Shown here: positions 1-8,518 of the stretch, one piece after another | Numbering within the stretch: the first letter of the stretch is position 1 | Layout: each line of letters begins with the position of its first letter | IMG/VR virus record: IMGVR_UViG_3300047362_000564 | Location: 1-25,824 of that record | Length of the DNA stretch: 25,824 bases | Direction: 5' to 3' (one strand) | DNA from: a virus | Translations under genes and position numbers: made by a program | The notes under the pieces: model-generated | Told to the model about the DNA's origin: nothing | What the model saw: only the letters and a program-made list of their open reading frames with translations | The model's database searches: none

Positions 1-3000
1 AAAATCTCTTTCACGCATATTATATAAATCTGCTGTAGCGGAAAATGTATATTCGCTTCCATCATGTCCTATAAAACTAGTAGACTCAACAGTGATATTA
101 TGAGGAAGTCCTAATCCTAGTTTAACCAAACTTGCAGGAACATTAGAAATGTCTTCCATATCATTTGTATGAATAGTAAGTGTCGCATCTATTCCTGCTG
201 CTGGTTGCGGAGTTATAATAAGTGTAATGATTCCATTATTAACGGTATAATCTATATCTTGCTGTAATAATCTCTCTGTATGATATCCCAATCCATGATA
301 ATTATCACTTAGATATACATATAAATGATCAGTAATAATATCGTCACTACAATAAGAATGTATTAGTTCATAACTTGGCGAGCCCGGTATTAAATTAATA
401 ACTTGTTCTTTATTTGTATTGTAATAAACCATGTTCGAATTAGCATGTAAATCGTTTGTTCGTCTAATAGTTGTAAAACTTTTTAAGGCATCGCTTACAA
501 GTTCTCTGACATTTAGATAAGAGTTGCTTGTATACAAACGCTTAACCTGTGCTACAAACCTACGCTTGAATGCCCAGTACTCTTTTGCCTGTCTAAATAA
601 ACTTTCTCTTATATCAATACGAGGATCAGCATAATTTAAATCATGCATAATACTAATATTGTGGTGTTTAAATATTGTTCCGCCTACATTTTCATGCTGC
701 ACACGTTTGTGATAATTATTAATACCAAATGATTCACCGCTAAAATCATTAACACAACGGATAAAACTATTCCAATGGTCAAACGTTTCACTGATAGTAA
801 ACTCTGTTAGTGTTTTATTTGTTGGGTTATGTTCATGTATTTCAGGTGTGACCGTTGTTAAACTTGCAGTTTCATTATTAGGATAGTACTCAATATCTAT
901 AATACTATTTCTAGTGAATAATGAATTAGAAATCTCAATACTTGTTGCATTAATTGTATATGTTGTAGGATCAATATACTTACCATCAATATAAAGTTTA
1001 TGCAAGTACTGGTCTTCACCATCTGTTATAATAATTTTTCCTTTTTGTCCTGTAGGATATCCATAATATAATACTTGCTCGGTTAACGGAGCCGCAAATG
1101 TAATTACTTCATTATAACTATCGTTGTTGTCGTCTGCTCTTGTGATACCATTTGTTAATACTGTTGTTTTATCTTCAGCATAAAAATCTAATTGTGTACT
1201 AGCATCAACACCTTTTAAATCATAGAACTTATATGTTTCTCCAGCGGACAGAATAATTGTAGGAGCATCCTGCTGTCTTTCATTTTTAAGACCATTGTCC
1301 GTAACCTCTTGAACTGTAAACGTACTAGGTGTTCCTTGGGAATAACAAATAAAGTCCTTTGTTGTTCTCCAATTATTATAACCGATATCATCAATAGTAT
1401 AGTTTGTGTATGCCGATCCCGGAATACATTGCTTCTTGACTTTTGCTCCAAGATTGTATATAGTATTATTATAAATGCTTCTTAATTTACCTTTAGAAGT
1501 GTAATGATATGTTCCTGGGATAAACGCCTCTTTAACATAACCCTGTGTACTAGTTCTAACAGAATATTCTACTCTATCGGTTTCGATAAATGTTTGGAAA
1601 ACATAATCTGCTTTTGATCCTACATCCTTATATACAAGCGGAAAATCTAATTCGGTGTCCGCTGTTCCTGTTCCAACTTTATATCCGAAAATTTTGTTTC
1701 CAGTAAACTCACTATCAGAATATGTAGAATCTCCTAAATAAACTTCGTTATTATCATACAATTTAAATAATGGTGCCTGATTGGGTTTTGTTTTTGTTTG
1801 TCCAACACTCCAATCATTTGTAAATGAATTCCAGTATACATCTTGAAATCTATATGTTTGTCTATAACCGTTTGATAATGCATTCATAACCAATAGTGTA
1901 TCGCCATCGTTAAGTGTGTGTAATACATTATGACCTGTTTGTGTCTTTTCTCTAATTTCATTATTTCCAAGAATAATATAAGAGTTGCCAATTACTAGAT
2001 TAGAATTGTCGCTATCAAATTGTAGTATAAAATCTACAGGTCCTTTCCAAACTTCGCTTCCTGATTTATTCCTATGATCATATAATGATAATCCACTATT
2101 AAATTCAATAATCGGACGTCTTGCTTGTTTTTCCGGAACCAGATAATCAGCAACAACCATGTTAGTAACTAAACTATCAACAGTTAGTAATGTGTCTCTA
2201 TGTATCCAAAAGTTACCTCTACTCCATGCTGTAGCAACTGAATCCGAACGGTCAATCACCAAATAATCTTTTTCAGCATTTGGTTCATATAAGGTATCCC
2301 ATGCATATAGATCCCAATTATAACGTCCTAATTTTTCTACGGTTTTTAATTGCGTAGCGGACAGACCAGATGCTGTAGTTTGCACAACGTTTCCATTTGA
2401 ATCATAGGCAGCATCAATTAGTTTTGTAAACACATAACCGTTTGATGTAAACGAAACTTCAAAAAGTTTGTAAGAATCTAACGTATTCAACGCTGTCCAA
2501 GTATTACTAAAACGTATTAGCATACCATCTGCTAGGTATCGTTTTTTACTAAGTTGGCTATCATAAAAATACATTAACGGAGCAGTATTACCTAAATTGT
2601 TCCATTTACTAGTTGTAAATGTACTATCACTATTTGCAATAGTGCAAGAATAAACTTCGTCATTGTATTTTACATAATCACCAATGTTATAAGTTGTATT
2701 TGCTACCCAGGATATTGCTGTATAACGTTTGTTATATTCATCCTTAATAGCGTACGGTTGATCTAAAATATTCCAATTTGTTGGGCGAACATCTGTATTG
2801 CCATTGATTTGATTTGTCCAATCAATAATTTCTATTCTATCCCAAAAACCACTAACAGTGTCCTTATAAACACTGTGGTCAGTCCATACAGGTTCTTCTT
2901 GATTTGTTACAGGATTAAGTGTACTATATAAACGTAATTCAATATCCTTACCTACACCTGTAACCAAGTAAGAATTTCCAGTTAATGCTCCATAACCTGC

Positions 3001-3612
3001 TTCCAAGTTAATACGCATACCATTTTGTAATTCAAATGTATTGTTGTCGTCTGTAAAAGTATGTGTTACTTTGTGGTTGATATCAGTAATAACATCGGTA
3101 GTATAAACACCAGTACCGTTTGTATTATCACTCTCAATTACAGGAAGTTTTGGCGCCCAAAAATAACTATTATAGTTAAAAAACTTATCTTTATCAACTG
3201 GCGGATTATAAACATAACTTTGTGAATTATATGCGTTATGGTAATTATAATCGTCAAAGTAATTATTAATAGCATTTGAAATATCATCATATTGTAATGT
3301 ATTAACGTAATCGCCACTTTCGTCTTTTGTTATAATACCAGGTTGTAACTGCGGCACATCATTATATGAACTAAGGTACGTGTCGCCGATTTTATTATAC
3401 TTGCTGTGTCTATCACCAATAAATGCGTCAATATCTTCTAGTGCACCTTTTGATACCATACGGTCCAGTGTGCTATCCAACCACTTTTTGTTTAAGTTAG
3501 TTTGGAATACTCTTGGAAGAAAGTCGCTTGATTTAACGTCGACAGTTTTATAATTACCTGCTCGCTTTTTGCTTATTGCGTTTTTTCTTTTCTTAGAACT
3601 ATAGTCTGCCAT
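1..3612 (-). CDS. Very large virion structural protein (baseplate/tail), 3' part missing
   Basis: An open frame starts at an ATG at 3612-3610 and runs 1204 codons to the left edge without a stop, so the C-terminus lies outside the window. The N-terminus is Lys/Arg-rich. Residues ~27-75 contain FLPRVFQTNLNKKWLDST and an IDAFIGDR segment, a pattern I associate with large structural proteins of marine T4-like phages. The rest is rich in Asn, Thr, Tyr and Asp, with short beta-like repeats and no membrane segment. It starts 10 nt after the gp6 stop, with a weak purine-rich ribosome site (AAGAGA). In T4 the gene after gene 6 is gene 7, a 1032-residue baseplate wedge protein, so a gp7-equivalent or a fibre/wedge connector is the positional guess. 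I see no specific gp7 motif. The structural role is fairly safe; the exact identity is not. Confidence 0.75.
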   Translation of the reverse strand, partial: MADYSSKKRKNAISKKRAGNYKTVDVKSSDFLPRVFQTNLNKKWLDSTLDRMVSKGALEDIDAFIGDRHSKYNKIGDTYLSSYNDVPQLQPGIITKDESGDYVNTLQYDDISNAINNYFDDYNYHNAYNSQSYVYNPPVDKDKFFNYNSYFWAPKLPVIESDNTNGTGVYTTDVITDINHKVTHTFTDDNNTFELQNGMRINLEAGYGALTGNSYLVTGVGKDIELRLYSTLNPVTNQEEPVWTDHSVYKDTVSGFWDRIEIIDWTNQINGNTDVRPTNWNILDQPYAIKDEYNKRYTAISWVANTTYNIGDYVKYNDEVYSCTIANSDSTFTTSKWNNLGNTAPLMYFYDSQLSKKRYLADGMLIRFSNTWTALNTLDSYKLFEVSFTSNGYVFTKLIDAAYDSNGNVVQTTASGLSATQLKTVEKLGRYNWDLYAWDTLYEPNAEKDYLVIDRSDSVATAWSRGNFWIHRDTLLTVDSLVTNMVVADYLVPEKQARRPIIEFNSGLSLYDHRNKSGSEVWKGPVDFILQFDSDNSNLVIGNSYIILGNNEIREKTQTGHNVLHTLNDGDTLLVMNALSNGYRQTYRFQDVYWNSFTNDWSVGQTKTKPNQAPLFKLYDNNEVYLGDSTYSDSEFTGNKIFGYKVGTGTADTELDFPLVYKDVGSKADYVFQTFIETDRVEYSVRTSTQGYVKEAFIPGTYHYTSKGKLRSIYNNTIYNLGAKVKKQCIPGSAYTNYTIDDIGYNNWRTTKDFICYSQGTPSTFTVQEVTDNGLKNERQQDAPTIILSAGETYKFYDLKGVDASTQLDFYAEDKTTVLTNGITRADDNNDSYNEVITFAAPLTEQVLYYGYPTGQKGKIIITDGEDQYLHKLYIDGKYIDPTTYTINATSIEISNSLFTRNSIIDIEYYPNNETASLTTVTPEIHEHNPTNKTLTEFTISETFDHWNSFIRCVNDFSGESFGINNYHKRVQHENVGGTIFKHHNISIMHDLNYADPRIDIRESLFRQAKEYWAFKRRFVAQVKRLYTSNSYLNVRELVSDALKSFTTIRRTNDLHANSNMVYYNTNKEQVINLIPGSPSYELIHSYCSDDIITDHLYVYLSDNYHGLGYHTERLLQQDIDYTVNNGIITLIITPQPAAGIDATLTIHTNDMEDISNVPASLVKLGLGLPHNITVESTSFIGHDGSEYTFSATADLYNMRERDF

Positions 3613-3622
3613 TTATTGTCTC

Positions 3623-6600
3623 TTACTGTCTACGAATGTTAGCATATGTGATATTATCAATAATATCAATGTCTGTTACAGAAATATCTGGAATTAGTAA
3701 TTCATCTCCATTTGGTGTTATTTGGAATAAATGACCAAATGTGTTTTGTCCTTCCGGAACAATTACAAAACTACTAATAATTCCTGACAGTTCTTTATGT
3801 ACAAAAGCCGCTAACTCTGTAAAGTAAAAAGTTTCGCCAAAGTCCCAATTACTATAATCAAAATAGTCTGTAACTGCCTGTACTGTTTTTTCTTTAATTT
3901 CACTATCTGTAAAGTTTGTATCCTTTACTTTAATTATTCTAAATCTAGCCTGTAAATCTGAATTTGATTGAGGGCCAAATATTGGTTTGTACTTAACTGG
4001 TCTGTATATAATACTATCACTCATTGCTTTTTTATTTTGCTGTGGTGAAAACATTTTGTTTAGTTCCTCAATAGTTAATGGTGTAGGTTCAGTTCCGCTT
4101 GAATCTACACGCAACCAGTTTCTATATTCTGTATCATATAATCTAGTTAAAACGTAAACGTCTATTAAGTTAGTAAAGCAAGGATCAACAAGTTCATTAC
4201 TATCAGGCACATGTCTCCATTCAAAGCGTAGATTTGACTGAGTATCGCCACTAGCAATAATATCAGTAAATGCCGCAGGATTTGATGGCCTGTCATCTGA
4301 TGAATCTTCAAGTGTTAGTATAACTTTATTTCTATTATAAATTCCGCTTTTATCTCCGTTGCTTTCAAATTCATAACCCCAGATAAAAAACTTTGCTGTT
4401 GGTAAGTTTGCATTCGAAACATCAATAATATCTATAACATCGCGAGCTCTCTTTTTAGTATCTTCATCTAATGCATACTCATTTGCAATATTACTAAATT
4501 CAATTTGATTGCTCGTTAACGAATAACGTACTGTTCGTACATTTAATTCCCATCTATCAATTCCTGATGCACTATCAAAAGTAACATGTATTAACCAATT
4601 GTTATCTTGGTTAGGTGTGTTTGGATCATTATCATGGTCAATTGTAGTAGTAATATCAAATACTGCCGGCATCGGTTGTGGGATTGTTGCATTGGCGTTG
4701 TTTGGATCTACAATCCTTGGTGCTGTCGGCGAAGGATCTCTTTCAATAATATCCCAGGAAGTATTAATATAATCATATTTAATTGCAAACGGAATCTTTG
4801 CTTGTAAGAACGTAATAATGTTTGAACGCTCTATATCATTAAACTGTCTAGCAAGTGGAGGATAAATTAACTCTAATGTAGCGTTATCAGGAATTTCTGC
4901 ATCTAATGCAATTGCGCCTTTACCATCAGGTGTAAGTCCACTTGGGTCACCCTGGTTATCATCAACACCAAGTCCACTAGCATACATGCTAACAACTCGT
5001 GCAAACAATGTTGTTCCTGAACTATCAAATTTTAATATACTACCTACACGACAATATTTTAAATAATTGCTTTGTATTTTTCCTGCTCTAGTAATAATAG
5101 GAATACTTTGTGTATCAATAAAATATCCTGTTTTTGTATAAGTGTTAGATTTTTGCCATACAAAACTTGAATCGATTGCTGAAAAGCCCGACTTCAATGC
5201 TGTAAATGACGATACAAACTTATCGTAATATAAGTTCATTAATTCATCATCAGCAATATATTTTTTAAAATAATTATCAAAAGCGGCTGTTGCACTTGCG
5301 TTGTTTACAAAAATTGTTTTTGTAAGTTCTTCTCTTGTTAGTGTTCCATCAGTAGCGAATAAATGTAGATTACTATTTGTTCCAGTTGGATCATTTAAAT
5401 CTAAGTATCTACTAAAACCGCTATGTGTTCTATTAATGCTTTTTATTTTGGCAATGTCATCGCTTTGACTTAACAAATAATTATTATAATCATCTGCTGT
5501 AATCATTCTGTCTTGACTAGCAAATATACGAGGAGCGTTTAGTTTAATATCTGCTAAACTTTCTGCACTACTAGCATTACTAATATTTTCTTTTAACTGG
5601 ATTGTAAAGATTGCAGTATATGTATTATTATCACTACCTGTATAATTAATACTAATACGTTTCGTTTGTATATCTTCCGGACGTAATGTATATGTTCTGT
5701 TTAAACTACTTCTATACCATACACGAATAATACCTGAAGGTACATTACCAAATGTTGTTTCAGGAAACATAATACTAATTTGTCCATCTTCTCTAGATTT
5801 CACAGCATATATATCTCTATTGCCACTTGCAATAGTATTATAGACTGCACTACTGCCGTATACATTATCAACTTTAGTCAACTCTTTTAATACGGTACCG
5901 TCTTCATTAATAGTTTGTACCCAAACATCTGTAGTGTTAATATGATTCACATCAATATCTAAACTCATACCACTTACAGGAGATTGTATTGTAAAATCTT
6001 GGAATTCTAAATCTCCTTGTTTTAACCCTACAAAAAATCCTGTGTTATTACTACCTAATCCTTGCCCATCATTTTTATAGATAATTGAAAAACTTGATTG
6101 AGGGTCTGGCATTGTTTCATAATAATTTCTTTGTTCGGTGTCGTAATTCAATCCAACAACATTAAATGTTGTACTTTCACCTTGTGCTACTCCTTGAAAG
6201 GATAATGTAATTTGATCTGAGGTATTTTTTAAACCATAAAACTGTGTGATAATATTACTCTCACTAATTTGTTTTCTAGGAGATCCAAATTGGTTATTAC
6301 TGTTAAACACTGAGTTCATAATAGTAATAAAATTATCTAAGTTATCAGCAGTAGTTGTGTTTTCAAATTGTATATCTTGACCACTTAGTGTTATACCACT
6401 GTTACCAATAATTTGTTCGTTGGTACGAACAGCCGTAACTTTAGCAAAACCAAACGGTGTTATATTTCTACGTGGTTTATAGCCTAAAAACTCTGCAAGT
6501 TTATAAACACTTTCTTGGCGCTCGGCAGTGCTTAAAAAATTATTGCGGCTGTTAAGGTCTACACGATATGCTAAACTATGTCCGAACTGTGCTATTACAT

Positions 6601-6796
6601 CTAGCAGTGATACGAACTCTGCACTTTCTACCCAGTCGTTATAACTTTCTGGATAAGTGTCTCTAATATAATTAACCATCGCTTCGCGAATTGTATCGAA
6701 ATCATATGCTTGAAAGTTAGCATTAATATACGATTCATACACCGCTGTGTAATCTTCTGCAGCGAACAGTCTACTTTGTCTTTGAATTTGCGCCAT
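3623..6796 (-). CDS. gp6: Baseplate wedge protein gp6
   Basis: This 1057-residue protein is the T4 gp6-type baseplate wedge subunit, which forms the dimeric ring of the baseplate periphery. The N-terminal 130 residues carry the family pattern: MVNYIRDTYPES, then a WVESAEFVSLLDVIAQFGHS block, then RVDLNSRNNFLSTAERQES and KLAEFLGYKPRR. T4 gp6 has about 660 residues, so this one has roughly 400 extra, spread through the middle and C-terminal half. The start is one base after the gp25 stop (TAACATG), with CAAGAGA as ribosome site, so translation is probably coupled to gp25. The order gp25-gp6-large structural protein matches the T4-type wedge module. The identification rests on the N-terminal half; the C-terminal half was not recognised separately. 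Confidence 0.92.
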   Translation of the reverse strand: MAQIQRQSRLFAAEDYTAVYESYINANFQAYDFDTIREAMVNYIRDTYPESYNDWVESAEFVSLLDVIAQFGHSLAYRVDLNSRNNFLSTAERQESVYKLAEFLGYKPRRNITPFGFAKVTAVRTNEQIIGNSGITLSGQDIQFENTTTADNLDNFITIMNSVFNSNNQFGSPRKQISESNIITQFYGLKNTSDQITLSFQGVAQGESTTFNVVGLNYDTEQRNYYETMPDPQSSFSIIYKNDGQGLGSNNTGFFVGLKQGDLEFQDFTIQSPVSGMSLDIDVNHINTTDVWVQTINEDGTVLKELTKVDNVYGSSAVYNTIASGNRDIYAVKSREDGQISIMFPETTFGNVPSGIIRVWYRSSLNRTYTLRPEDIQTKRISINYTGSDNNTYTAIFTIQLKENISNASSAESLADIKLNAPRIFASQDRMITADDYNNYLLSQSDDIAKIKSINRTHSGFSRYLDLNDPTGTNSNLHLFATDGTLTREELTKTIFVNNASATAAFDNYFKKYIADDELMNLYYDKFVSSFTALKSGFSAIDSSFVWQKSNTYTKTGYFIDTQSIPIITRAGKIQSNYLKYCRVGSILKFDSSGTTLFARVVSMYASGLGVDDNQGDPSGLTPDGKGAIALDAEIPDNATLELIYPPLARQFNDIERSNIITFLQAKIPFAIKYDYINTSWDIIERDPSPTAPRIVDPNNANATIPQPMPAVFDITTTIDHDNDPNTPNQDNNWLIHVTFDSASGIDRWELNVRTVRYSLTSNQIEFSNIANEYALDEDTKKRARDVIDIIDVSNANLPTAKFFIWGYEFESNGDKSGIYNRNKVILTLEDSSDDRPSNPAAFTDIIASGDTQSNLRFEWRHVPDSNELVDPCFTNLIDVYVLTRLYDTEYRNWLRVDSSGTEPTPLTIEELNKMFSPQQNKKAMSDSIIYRPVKYKPIFGPQSNSDLQARFRIIKVKDTNFTDSEIKEKTVQAVTDYFDYSNWDFGETFYFTELAAFVHKELSGIISSFVIVPEGQNTFGHLFQITPNGDELLIPDISVTDIDIIDNITYANIRRQ

Positions 6797-6797
6797 G

Positions 6798-7181
6798 TTA
6801 AATCTCTTGTAGTATACCTGCTTCTCTATCGAACTTCAACTGTAACTCAGTTACAGTGGTTGTTGGTACATAAATTAAAGTACAAATGACTGTAACAAAA
6901 CTATCATCTTCTTGTACCAATACTTTTTTCTCTGTAACTTCAAACCTAGGGTCGTATGAAATTACATCCGTTACATCATCATTAATAAGTTGTACCGTTG
7001 CATCATCAAGTGGCTCCATGATATAGTAAGGTAAGTTACTACCAAACTCTGGGTTTGTCCACTTTTCTCCTTTGCGTATTGCAAAATGATTAGACAAATC
7101 TCGCTTTGCCAACTCGATCCCTGTGAGTTGGGTAACTGTGTTTGTGCTGTTCGCGGTTGTATATCCTATTATTGTATCCAT
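6798..7181 (-). CDS. gp25: Baseplate wedge protein gp25
   Basis: At 127 residues it is close to T4 gp25 (132). It belongs to the GPW/gp25 family, the wedge component that contacts the inner sheath ring and gp6 in contractile injection systems. The typical pattern is visible: IELAKRDLSNHFAIRKGEKW, then NPEFGSNLPYYIMEPLDD (residues ~44-61), a central NDDVTDVISYDPRFEV, and a C-terminal strand ending in LQLKFD. It lies directly before gp6 with a 1-nt gap. No Shine-Dalgarno sequence precedes the ATG. Instead a perfect late-promoter-type octamer ends five bases upstream, so the predicted transcript would begin at or next to the start codon. Confidence 0.93.
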   Translation of the reverse strand: MDTIIGYTTANSTNTVTQLTGIELAKRDLSNHFAIRKGEKWTNPEFGSNLPYYIMEPLDDATVQLINDDVTDVISYDPRFEVTEKKVLVQEDDSFVTVICTLIYVPTTTVTELQLKFDREAGILQEI

Positions 7182-7186
7182 ATTAA

Positions 7187-7194
7187 TATTTATG
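7187..7194 (-). promoter_or_regulatory. Late promoter candidate upstream of gp25
   Basis: On the minus strand the octamer reads CATAAATA, matching the T4-type late consensus (TATAAATA; NATAAATA in relatives). Five bases separate it from the gp25 ATG. With T4 spacing the transcription start would fall on the A of the ATG. No -35 element is expected for gp55-dependent promoters. Confidence 0.6.
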
Positions 7195-7225
7195 CTTTAA
7201 AAATGACGTTTTTTGGTAAATCAAT

Positions 7226-7765
7226 TTATGCGGCTATTTTAAGCAAATCTTCTGGCCATTGTAGGTAATTCTGCCATTCTGCGTCAGGAATTGTTAGCGT
7301 ATATATTTTTGAGTTGTTATGGATTTCAAAATAACGAGGTTTATGGGGAATTCTTATTGGTTTTATTAATTCTTTGCCCTTTGATACATTGCACTTCTTA
7401 CATGCTGTAGTACAGTTTGTCCAAGTTGTCATTCCTCCTAACCAACGAGGCAACACATGGTCAATAGTTAGTTCGCCCGGGTGAAACAATGTATCACAGT
7501 ATTGGCATATATATTTGTCTCTTATGTACATATTCCGCCGAGAAAACTTTGGGCTTTCTGGTATTTTATGAAAGCGTTTTAGCATTACTACACTGGGCAT
7601 AGGCATGTCAAAATTTGCACTATGAATTATTTTATCTTCATAGTTTTTTACAATTTTTACCTTGTCTAGGAAATATGCTTTTATTGCCATTTGCCAACCA
7701 ATCGTACTAAGCGGACTTAAACTTATAGGTGTGGCATTGGCATTTAGTAGGAGTACGCTTTGCAT
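7226..7765 (-). CDS. HNH endonuclease
   Basis: This 179-residue protein has a complete HNH core. It shows C87-x-x-C90, then IDHVLPRWLGG with the DH pair at 102-103, a central Asn at 117, and C122-x-x-C125 followed by NVSKG. The two Cys pairs probably bind zinc beside the ββα-metal active site. The N-terminal 75 residues, beginning MQSVLLLNANATPISL, form an extension also seen in bacterial and phage HNH proteins of this type. It lies between gp25 and the lysozyme-like gene and has its own late promoter candidate. It could be a free-standing homing endonuclease or a late DNA-processing enzyme; the sequence does not decide. Like gp25 it lacks a Shine-Dalgarno sequence. Confidence 0.9.
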   Translation of the reverse strand: MQSVLLLNANATPISLSPLSTIGWQMAIKAYFLDKVKIVKNYEDKIIHSANFDMPMPSVVMLKRFHKIPESPKFSRRNMYIRDKYICQYCDTLFHPGELTIDHVLPRWLGGMTTWTNCTTACKKCNVSKGKELIKPIRIPHKPRYFEIHNNSKIYTLTIPDAEWQNYLQWPEDLLKIAA

Positions 7766-7770
7766 GTAAA

Positions 7771-7778
7771 TATTTATC
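7771..7778 (-). promoter_or_regulatory. Late promoter candidate upstream of the HNH gene
   Basis: On the minus strand the octamer reads GATAAATA, a full match to NATAAATA. It sits in the 18-nt gap between the 7784 stop and the HNH ATG, again five bases from the start codon, as at gp25. A start on or next to the ATG is predicted. Confidence 0.6.
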
Positions 7779-7783
7779 GTTGG

Positions 7784-8518
7784 TTAAAATGGTAGTCCGG
7801 TGGCTTTATATAAATCCACTATTTCTTTTTTTCTTGATTGTGTTAAGTTAGGCAAAAATCTTCTGGTTTCATAATAGTAAACATATTCTGCTTGTTGTTT
7901 TGCTTTGTTATCAATAAATCTATCTGGGTGTAGAGCTCTTAAATTTTCAATACCCTCTGCTTTTAATGTTTCTCTGCTTTTAGGTTTGCCATAATCAGCA
8001 AGCATCATAATCTTTGCTTCGCGTTGTCGTTGTAATCTATCAAAACCTGAAAGAACCATGATACTAGCAACTTCTCTCCATGATTCTTTTTCGATATATG
8101 ATATTAAATTGAAACGTCTTTTCTCATTACCTACAAATTTAATATCGCCCGTAAACCAGTATAGACTTAATAAACTATCATAAACTGTTTGACTAATATT
8201 GTCAAGTGGTAAATCTTTTTTAAACTTACGCTCTGTTTTTTTAAACTCGTCAATGAAGTATCCGTATGCTTCGTTTTCGGGTGTGCCTGATGAATTTATA
8301 TTAACATTTGTTCCGTAACCCATTTTAATTTCACCATCAGAATATCTATGTCCAGTCCAACCTATTCTATTAATAATTGTTAATAATAAATTAGAGCTCG
8401 CTTCTAGGTTTTTCTTTTGTACTAATGTATCCGTGAGAGTTTGATTTAAGTTTGTGAACAAATCAAACTCAATTAAGTCAGCGTTACTTAATGTATTAGG
8501 TAATCTAAACTCTGCCAT
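7784..8518 (-). CDS. Baseplate-linked protein with a degenerate GH24-lysozyme-like fold
   Basis: This 244-residue protein lies directly after the gp5-like spike gene (TAATG overlap, AAAGGT ribosome site). Residues ~50-70 (HRYSDGEIKMGYGTN) resemble the GH24/T4 lysozyme core around Y-x-D-x-x-G-x-x-T-I-G-x-G-H. A later YDSLLSLYWFTGD block, and a MVLSGF...QRQREAKIMMLADYG block, resemble the C-terminal lobe. The Asp equivalent to T4 lysozyme Asp20 is present. The Glu11 position is Ile in a gap-free alignment, the Thr26 position appears to be Lys, and the GxGH histidine is Thr. The fold may be kept while catalysis is lost. In T4 the lysozyme domain is inserted within gp5; here it may be a separate polypeptide. 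The similarity is by eye and weak; a plain hub-associated structural protein is the alternative. Confidence 0.6.
   Translation of the reverse strand: MAEFRLPNTLSNADLIEFDLFTNLNQTLTDTLVQKKNLEASSNLLLTIINRIGWTGHRYSDGEIKMGYGTNVNINSSGTPENEAYGYFIDEFKKTERKFKKDLPLDNISQTVYDSLLSLYWFTGDIKFVGNEKRRFNLISYIEKESWREVASIMVLSGFDRLQRQREAKIMMLADYGKPKSRETLKAEGIENLRALHPDRFIDNKAKQQAEYVYYYETRRFLPNLTQSRKKEIVDLYKATGLPF

Noticed and set aside
1215-1451. 78-residue minus-strand ORF
   Set aside because: It lies in another frame inside the large structural gene that runs from 3612 to the left edge; its composition is not protein-like.
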